DNA from: Planctomycetota bacterium
GTDB taxonomy: Bacteria; Planctomycetota; Planctomycetia; Pirellulales; Thermoguttaceae
Direction of reading: 5' to 3'
Assembly: GCA_021784975.1 (NCBI GenBank)
Contig: JAJYGU010000394.1
Coordinates: 1 to 9,090 of the forward strand
DNA: 9,090 nt
Shown one piece after another: positions 1-5,486 of the stretch. A model generated the notes under the pieces. The model worked only from the letters and a program-made list of their open reading frames with translations. It did not search any database and was not told the origin of the DNA. The position numbers and the translations under genes are program-made. Numbering within the stretch: the stretch's first letter is position 1; every line of letters begins with the position of its first letter.

Positions 1-1
1 G

Positions 2-1063
2 ATCGGCGTCATCCACGAGACTCGGTCCGGTCCGAACCGCTGTGGGTACGAGCACTACGTCGATCAGATGTTTGCGCAGCCGGCAACGGATGCGGCCATC
101 GGTTGGCTGCGCACCTTTGCCCACAAGTCGAAAAAGCCGTTCTTCCTCTGTGTCGGATTCCTGGAGCCACACCGGCTGCCATACCCCAACCCGCTCTGGC
201 CAGGGTCACTTCCCGAGGACAGTAGTTTCCCTGGCCCCCACTTGAAACCCGACGACAGCCTGGGCGTTGCAATCCCCGGTTACCTGCGCGATACGCCGGG
301 CACCCGCCGGGAACTGGCTGGCCTGCAGGGGGCAATCCGCCATGTCGACGCCCAGGTGGGGCGGCTGATGGCTGCACTGCAGGACTGCGGGCTGGAGTCC
401 AACACACTCGTAGTTTTCACCACGGACCATGGGATTGCCATGCCGCGCGCTAAATGCAGTCTCTATGAGCCCGGGGTGCAAGTGACGCTGTTGATGCGGC
501 TTCCGAGCCGCCCAGGCCGGCACGGAGGCATCGTGCGGCCGGAGATGATCTCCAACATTGACTATTTGCCGACGATCCTGGATCTGATCGGCACGCCGAT
601 TCCCAAGAAGGTGCAAGGGCGCTCCTTTGCTCCGCTGTTGGACGGCAAGGCTTACCAGCCGCGGCGCGCAATCTTTACCGAACTCACTTACCATAACTAC
701 TACGACCCGCGCCGCGCGATTCGCACGGAAAGATACAAACTCATCCTGAATTTCTCCGCGACACCTGTGTTCATGGACCCTTCGCAGTGTTGGCGACCGC
801 AATCCGATGTCACTGTTCCCCTGAATCCCGTTGCATGCGACAACAGCCCACATGTTGAACTCTATGACCTGGCCAAAGATCCTTGGGAACAATGCGACCT
901 TGCTGAGAAACCTGCGTATGCTTCGGTCTGTGTCGAATTGCGCAAACGCCTCTGCCGGCACCTCGTCGAGACCAAGGACCCGATCTTGCAGGGTGCGGTG
1001 ACCTCGCCCTACCACCGCCGCACGATCGAGATCTTGGAGGGAGCCAAAATGATTTCACCGTAG
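2..1063 (+). CDS. Sulfatase, C-terminal part (heparan N-sulfatase-like), 5' truncated by window edge
   Basis: The reading frame is open from base 2, so the start lies outside the window. This class hydrolyses sulfate esters or N-sulfates on polysaccharides, usually in the periplasm. The N-terminal CxPSR-type active-site segment, where the formylglycine is made, is not in view. What remains fits the alkaline-phosphatase-fold sulfatases: a Pro-His pair (His codon 170-172) in the 'FLEPHRLPYP' segment, the metal-binding 'FTTDHG' motif (Asp 425-427, His 428-430), and a following 'PRAKCSLYEPG' segment whose Lys (452-454) matches the sulfate-contacting Lys. That 'DHG...AK..LYEPG' order is typical of N-sulfoglucosamine sulfohydrolase-like enzymes. 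The C-terminal 'VELYDLAKDPWEQCDLAEKP' is the usual sulfatase tail (DUF4976-like). The substrate cannot be read from sequence. The next gene in the same direction begins about 130 nt later and may share its transcript. Confidence 0.9.
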   Translation: MGVIHETRSGPNRCGYEHYVDQMFAQPATDAAIGWLRTFAHKSKKPFFLCVGFLEPHRLPYPNPLWPGSLPEDSSFPGPHLKPDDSLGVAIPGYLRDTPGTRRELAGLQGAIRHVDAQVGRLMAALQDCGLESNTLVVFTTDHGIAMPRAKCSLYEPGVQVTLLMRLPSRPGRHGGIVRPEMISNIDYLPTILDLIGTPIPKKVQGRSFAPLLDGKAYQPRRAIFTELTYHNYYDPRRAIRTERYKLILNFSATPVFMDPSQCWRPQSDVTVPLNPVACDNSPHVELYDLAKDPWEQCDLAEKPAYASVCVELRKRLCRHLVETKDPILQGAVTSPYHRRTIEILEGAKMISP

Positions 1064-1194
1064 CCGTACTTGAGATGGCCTCGTTCGGCAACCAGACGCA
1101 GTGTTGCCAGACTACCGTTGCGGGGGTTCCGGCGGCCCTGAAACAAGGCAAGAACCCGTAAACAATTATGGAGAACACACCCGTGTACTGGACC

Positions 1195-2508
1195 ATGAAT
1201 CGACGACGGTTTCTCGAAAAGACAGCCGCCTCGGCTGCGGTTGGTTGGGCGGTCGGAAGCAGGCATGCGGCCCGAGCGGCGGACAATCCGCATGCCCATG
1301 AGACGGTCAACTTGGGCGTGGTCGGCTGCGGCATTCGCGGCAGGGAACTGATCAAATGCTTTGGCGGCATGCCCGCCGCGCGGATCGCCGCCGTCTGCGA
1401 CCTGCATTCCGGAAAACTCGAGGAGGCGCGGCACCAGGCTGGTGGCCAGAAGATTAGGGCCTACCACGACTTCCGAGATCTGATCGCCGACAAAGACGTC
1501 GATGCGGTGGTCGTGGCGACCAATGGCCACTGGAAGGCGCTCGTGACGATCTACGCCTGTCGGGCAGGCAAGGACGTCTACGTCGAGAAGCCGCTGGCCA
1601 CCTCGATCGGCGAAGGCCGCGTCATGGTCGAAGCGGCCAAGAAGTACGGGCGCATCGTGCAGATCGGCACCCAGCAGCACAGCTTGGACTATTATCGCGA
1701 GGCGGTGGAACTGGTGCAGTCGGGCCGCCTAGGGCGGATCGGAGAGGTGAAAGTTTGGGATTATGTAAACCAGAACCCGGGCATTGGTGTGCCGCCGGAC
1801 TCCGATCCTCCCGCGGAACTCGACTGGGATCTGTGGTTGGGCCCGTCGCCGAAAGTGCCCTATAATCGGAATCGCTATGAGCAGCACTACTGGTTCTTCG
1901 ACTACGGGGGGGCATGGAGTGCGGATTGGGCCGTGCACCACTATGATATCGTCAACTGGGCGATGGGCGTCAAGGCGCCGCGAACCGCCATGGCCGGTGG
2001 CGGGCACTTCTGCTTTGAAGCCGACAATCGCGAGTGGCCCGACACCTTCTCGGGGACGCTGGAGTACGGTCCCTGTCCGGCCGCCGACAAGGGTTTTGTC
2101 CTCCAGTACACCTATCGTGCCGGTAATCAGCACGATCGTTATCCGGCGAGCAACGGCAAGTGCTTTTTCGGCACGGACGGAACCTTGCTGCTCCATCGCG
2201 GCGGCTATAAGTTCACACCCGAAATTCGCGCATCCAAAAAGACCAAGAGTACGAGCCTCGTAATCGATTACGACAACGACGGTCCCCACCAGGCGGCATT
2301 CATTGAGAACGTGCGGAATCGCACCCAGCCCAAGACCGACGCCCAGGTGGGGTACTTTGCCAGCCTGCCCGGTCACTTGATGAATATTGCCTGGCGCGTC
2401 GGACGCAAGATCCATTGGGATGTGGAGCATGAGCGGATCATCGACGATCCGAAAGCGAATGAGCTGGTGACGAAAGTCTATCGTGCGCCGTGGAGACTGA
2501 AAGTTTAG
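1195..2508 (+). CDS. Gfo/Idh/MocA-family oxidoreductase with Tat signal
   Basis: This is a probable NAD(P)-dependent oxidoreductase acting on a sugar or sugar derivative, exported folded by the Tat system. From the ATG at 1195 it is 437 aa. The N-terminus 'MNRRRFLEKTAASAAVGWA' is a twin-arginine signal, with likely cleavage near 'AARAA'. The Rossmann dinucleotide loop is 'GVVGCGIRG' (from residue 41). The family's catalytic-region motif 'EKPLA' starts at residue 131. The second domain has 'ADWAVHHYDIVNWAMG' (His248, His249, Asp251), the metal or substrate site seen in many exported planctomycete members. An in-frame ATG at 1168 would add 9 residues; I chose 1195 because it puts the RR motif at the usual distance from the start. 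Neither start has a good Shine-Dalgarno site. The upstream sulfatase suggests a role in sulfated glycan breakdown; the exact substrate is unknown. Confidence 0.93.
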   Translation: MNRRRFLEKTAASAAVGWAVGSRHAARAADNPHAHETVNLGVVGCGIRGRELIKCFGGMPAARIAAVCDLHSGKLEEARHQAGGQKIRAYHDFRDLIADKDVDAVVVATNGHWKALVTIYACRAGKDVYVEKPLATSIGEGRVMVEAAKKYGRIVQIGTQQHSLDYYREAVELVQSGRLGRIGEVKVWDYVNQNPGIGVPPDSDPPAELDWDLWLGPSPKVPYNRNRYEQHYWFFDYGGAWSADWAVHHYDIVNWAMGVKAPRTAMAGGGHFCFEADNREWPDTFSGTLEYGPCPAADKGFVLQYTYRAGNQHDRYPASNGKCFFGTDGTLLLHRGGYKFTPEIRASKKTKSTSLVIDYDNDGPHQAAFIENVRNRTQPKTDAQVGYFASLPGHLMNIAWRVGRKIHWDVEHERIIDDPKANELVTKVYRAPWRLKV

Positions 2509-2581
2509 CGGTCGAGCAGTATCACTGCCAACTGTAAACCTTGGCGACTGGATGCCTAATTCTTCATGGCGACGATCCTGG

Positions 2582-4354
2582 CTATTGCTTGGTCTTGGCA
2601 ATCAGGCGGAACAATTCTTCGGCAACTTTTTCGGGCCCCTTGGTTTCGTAGCCGGGGACGCCCAGCCGCGTGCGGATCTGTCCGACGAACACGCCGCTCT
2701 TGAATGCGGCGTCGAACGTCTTTTGGGCCAGATCATCGTGAACAGCCCGATACTGTGACGGGCCGAAGATGTTGGCGAAGTAGCTGTGGACCAGGCCTTT
2801 GGCCGTAGTCGTGCCCTTGGCCATGGCGGCGCCCTCACGGAATACCCGCAGGGCCTGCTCCGCACAGGTGAACCGCTCCAAGAGCGGATGCGTCTCGTCC
2901 ACCTCTTCGTAGTTGTTGGCGTAGAGAAGGATGTCGAGCGGGTAGCCGTGCAGGACTTCCTCTAGGGTGGTGACGGGCAGCACGGCCCGGGCGTTGACTT
3001 TCTGGGGGCTCATAATGATGGCCCGGTCGATTTGGCCGAAGGCATAGCCTTGCTGGAGGTCGTCGAGGCGGATGAAGGCCCCGATCTCGGTGCCGTAGCC
3101 CAGCACGCGCCCTTGGGCGTCGATTTCCAACGAGCCCATGTCGTCGGCAATGATCCGCAACTCGCGGATATGGTCCTGTCCCAAGACGCGGAAGGCCTCA
3201 AGCGATTCGGACTTACCGGTGGCCGTATCGCCGACCAGCAGCACATTGGCCGCCGCCCCGTCCTTGAGCACGATGCGCGTCATTGCACCGTGGTAGGGCA
3301 TCCGGCCGCGCTTCATCATGACGATGTTGTGGAGGGTCAAGGCCATCTTTTTCAGATAGCCGAAGTAGCCGAAGCGATTCTCCAGCGGGACGGCCGCCAC
3401 CAGCATTTCCTCGCCCTCGTCATCGTAGAACACGGTCGGCAGGTCGCCATAGGGGGCCAGCGACTCGGGCGGAGCGCCGTAGATGTAAACGGCGTCCGGA
3501 CCGGCGGCAATCTGCTCGTCGGTTGCCAAGTCAAACAGATTCGCCAGCGAGCAACCCAACTCCAGGAACTGCTGGTGGAAGCAGACGTAAATCACCAGCG
3601 GCCCGACGCAAGCCGGATAGCAGAGAAATTTCGAAGCATCCAGCTTCATCCGCGAAAGAGGATTGTCGGCGACTCGCTGGAACTGGCCGGTGCGCGTGTT
3701 CATCGGCGGATCGATGATCAAGGGCGGTGAGATAAGCACTTGGCGGATCAACGGGATGTCACCAAGCATCGACTGGTAGGATTTCGGCAGGCCGCTCGGT
3801 TTGGGCACTGCGATAATGCCCACTCGGCATCCCGCGGCAACCTGCCGGTAGACCCGCGGATGATCGCCGGTGATGTTCTCGCAGACATCGCGGTAGAGGC
3901 CGAGCACCAAGTCCGTCAGCCGTTCGATGGTCGCATTGAACGCGCGGTACGGACGGTGCTCGTGACTATTGGGCCCCGGCTCCGAGTGCAGAATCATGAA
4001 TCGTGCGTAGTGCCGCCAGAAATCGTAGAGTCCTTCCACGAACGCATGGAGCCCCTGACGCTTTTGCAGACAGGCTCCCAGGCCCGGGACGATCGTAGCG
4101 GCCTGCTGCAGCGGCGTTACGGCCAGAGCTCGCAGCCAAGTGACCAGTTGGGTCAGGCCCTCCGGTTGGTCGAAGTTCAAGGGCAGGGCCTCCCCAAGCG
4201 GAGAGTTCTTCGCCTGCAAACTCTTTAGGTAGAGATCGACAACCTCAGTGAACGCGGTACTGGCGGCCAAATCCTCGGGCGTGGCACAGCCGATGCCTCC
4301 TAATTGGTGAAGCACAATCTGTCGCCCCTCCACTTCCACTCGCACGATTGGCAT
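2582..4354 (-). CDS. P-loop protein related to PEP carboxykinase / HPr kinase, function unknown
   Basis: A 590-aa cytoplasmic protein with no signal peptide or membrane segment. The C-terminal ~230 residues carry the nucleotide-binding core: a P-loop 'GDTATGKS' (residues 375-382) followed by 'IIADDMGSLEID', with Asp residues where a Walker B/metal site would fall. Just before the P-loop, 'MPYHGAMTRIV' sits where ATP-type PEP carboxykinases have their His-containing strand. The P-loop resembles both PEPCK ('GLSGTGKT') and HPr kinase ('GDSGVGKS'). The N-terminal ~300 residues match nothing I can name. Database names such as 'phosphoenolpyruvate carboxykinase' would overstate what is seen; a kinase or regulatory role is equally possible. 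The start is the first ATG in a long open frame, with no convincing Shine-Dalgarno. The gene converges on the oxidoreductase with 73 nt between stops, and a terminator 49 nt upstream suggests its own promoter. Confidence 0.85.
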   Translation of the reverse strand: MPIVRVEVEGRQIVLHQLGGIGCATPEDLAASTAFTEVVDLYLKSLQAKNSPLGEALPLNFDQPEGLTQLVTWLRALAVTPLQQAATIVPGLGACLQKRQGLHAFVEGLYDFWRHYARFMILHSEPGPNSHEHRPYRAFNATIERLTDLVLGLYRDVCENITGDHPRVYRQVAAGCRVGIIAVPKPSGLPKSYQSMLGDIPLIRQVLISPPLIIDPPMNTRTGQFQRVADNPLSRMKLDASKFLCYPACVGPLVIYVCFHQQFLELGCSLANLFDLATDEQIAAGPDAVYIYGAPPESLAPYGDLPTVFYDDEGEEMLVAAVPLENRFGYFGYLKKMALTLHNIVMMKRGRMPYHGAMTRIVLKDGAAANVLLVGDTATGKSESLEAFRVLGQDHIRELRIIADDMGSLEIDAQGRVLGYGTEIGAFIRLDDLQQGYAFGQIDRAIIMSPQKVNARAVLPVTTLEEVLHGYPLDILLYANNYEEVDETHPLLERFTCAEQALRVFREGAAMAKGTTTAKGLVHSYFANIFGPSQYRAVHDDLAQKTFDAAFKSGVFVGQIRTRLGVPGYETKGPEKVAEELFRLIAKTKQ

Positions 4355-4402
4355 GGTCTTGACTCACTTGGGTTGCGCGACCCGTAATTCCCGGGGAACC
4401 AT

Positions 4403-4444
4403 AAAAAAAGCCGGGCACCGCTTCTCCAAGCGATGCTCGGCTTT
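4403..4444 (-). terminator. Rho-independent terminator of the DUF2294 gene (minus strand)
   Basis: A 17-bp stem pairs 4407-4423 with 4428-4444, with one G-T wobble and one mismatch, and closes on a 4-nt loop (4424-4427). Read on the minus strand the stem runs into seven U residues (4403-4409). On the plus strand it is followed only by CCCTTT, so the useful direction is minus. It lies 170 nt past the stop of the DUF2294 gene and 49 nt before the start of the 590-aa P-loop gene. It therefore ends the first transcript and uncouples the two genes, unless it works as a leader attenuator for the second. Confidence 0.8.
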
Positions 4445-4613
4445 CCCTTTCGACGCCGCACCCACACGGGGACCGGCCGAACCTGAAACACCGTTTCTTG
4501 CCGTCCTAGTTGGCCCCCGGGCGATCCCGCCCAAGACCAAGACTCCGACGACTCAACCCCATTTAGTCTAACTGGTCGTCGGCCTTCCGGCAATGCCCGC
4601 GGATGGCAAAACC

Positions 4614-4994
4614 CTATTTTTTCACCCCGGTGCAGGCGGCCGGGGCGTCCAAGGTGAATACAATCACGCGTTCACCGGTCACGGTACTGATGTCGGTGTG
4701 AAGACTCAAGACCTTGCGCGAGGTCACATCTTGCACGACGGCCTCCAGCAGCGGTCGCCCCTTCTCCAACAGCTCCCGCCGCACCTGCTTGATCAGCTCG
4801 CGTCCGTGTCGGCTATCCTCGCTGGAAGCTAGCTGATACTCGGACGGTGTCATGACCCCCTTGAGTCGGGAAATAACCATGTCCTCGACTATGTAGGTTT
4901 TCGCCTCAAGAGGACCGCGACCCATGTATTCTTTCTCAAAGCGAATCACTGCTTCACTGATTTCAGCCTCGATCTGGCCTTGTGTCTTGTTCAT
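4614..4994 (-). CDS. DUF2294 family protein
   Basis: A 126-aa soluble protein that I recognise as DUF2294 (Na-translocating decarboxylase-type annotations are sometimes attached; true function unknown). Typical family segments are 'GQIEAEISEAVIRFEKEYMG' near the N-terminus, 'RGPLEAKTYIVEDMVISRLK', 'VTPSEYQLA'-like 'MTPSEYQLASSEDSRHGREL', and a C-terminal 'SLHTDISTVTGERVIVFTL'. The chosen ATG (4994) gives 'MNKTQGQIEAE', which matches the family's usual N-terminus. An in-frame ATG at 5024 would add ten residues that do not look like the family. A weak AGGA lies about 14 nt upstream of the chosen start. The protein ends in two Lys codons and TAG, and a strong terminator follows 170 nt downstream, so it is probably transcribed alone. 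Confidence 0.88.
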   Translation of the reverse strand: MNKTQGQIEAEISEAVIRFEKEYMGRGPLEAKTYIVEDMVISRLKGVMTPSEYQLASSEDSRHGRELIKQVRRELLEKGRPLLEAVVQDVTSRKVLSLHTDISTVTGERVIVFTLDAPAACTGVKK

Positions 4995-5161
4995 GATGGC
5001 ATGTGCGTTCCTACAAGTCGACATTTCCCATCTGCTGAAGGAAAGACGCTCATTATCGTGGTGCTAGGTCCAACACCAGAAGGTCCCTTTTCCGCCCATC
5101 GAATCTGTAATTTGCGCATTATGGCTTCTCCGCCGGAGCGCAGCAAGAAGGCAAGCGATGG

Positions 5162-5253
5162 TTGCCCCCACGGGGCGGCAATTCTCCCAGCCCAGGGCAA
5201 CGCCCTGGGAGCGGAGGCCCCAACGCCATGTCGTTCGGCCCAACGGGCCAATT
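5162..5253 (+). repeat. Palindromic repeat family 1, copy A
   Basis: Three palindromes in a row: TTGCCCCCACGGGGCGGCAA (5162-5181, imperfect), CCCAGGGC-AAC-GCCCTGGG (5191-5209), and an AACGGGCC-containing arm (5236-5253). The order and the TTCTCCCAG linker between the first two palindromes match copy C inside the FG-GAP gene. The first palindrome differs in sequence from copies B and C but is still self-complementary, which suggests that pairing matters more than sequence. Confidence 0.7.
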
Positions 5254-5268
5254 CTTCTCCCGGCGAAT

Positions 5269-5361
5269 AATTGGCCCGTTAGGCCGGTTCCACGGACTCG
5301 GCGCATCAATGTTTCCCAGGGCGATGCCCTGGGCTGAAAGAACCTTGGGCCTTCGGCCCAA
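5269..5361 (-). repeat. Palindromic repeat family 1, copy B (inverted)
   Basis: Read on the minus strand it starts with TTGGGCC-GAA-GGCCCAA (5345-5361), then the CCCAGGGC-ATC-GCCCTGGG palindrome (5315-5333), a spacer, and AACGGGCCAATT (5269-5280). Its end pairs perfectly over 12 bp with the end of copy A (5242-5253). Including outer bases, 5236-5286 forms one long hairpin with a 15-nt loop, so A and B are arranged tail to tail. Confidence 0.7.
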
Positions 5362-5486
5362 CAATTAGCACGTCGAAACGGTGTGCGATGCAATAACTGT
5401 CCGACAACGCCCAGTGCCAGTGCCGCGCAATCCTGGCACAACGGAACGGCGTGTTGTAGACTCTTAACGAGACAGAAGTGACGGCC

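Larger units (their letters stand above)
4995..5486. other. Divergent intergenic region, mostly palindromic repeats
   Basis: This ~490-nt gap lies between two divergent genes and must hold both promoters. The middle (5162-5361) is an inverted pair of GC-rich palindromic repeats, annotated separately. Short open frames here, on both strands, are translations of these repeats and are not genes. Close to the downstream gene is a perfect 7-bp inverted repeat, GTGCCAG (5414-5420) and CTGGCAC (5433-5439), which could be an operator or a chance hairpin. A TAGACT at 5457-5462 is a poor -10 candidate without a matching -35. I cannot name a promoter with confidence. Confidence 0.6.

Noticed and set aside
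206..1015. 269-codon minus-strand frame opposite the sulfatase
   Set aside because: The plus-strand frame has clear sulfatase motifs; the antisense frame shows none and is a GC-driven shadow.
3032..3730. 232-codon plus-strand frame opposite the P-loop gene
   Set aside because: It is antisense to the P-loop and flanking conserved segments and has no recognisable feature of its own.
5162..5361. CRISPR-like array
   Set aside because: The repeats are internally palindromic, inverted relative to each other and not regularly spaced; no array structure and no cas genes.
5434..5462. Possible sigma-70 promoter (TGGCAC, 17-nt gap, TAGACT) before the FG-GAP gene
   Set aside because: The -35 matches the consensus at only about two of six positions and the -10 at four; not enough to annotate.
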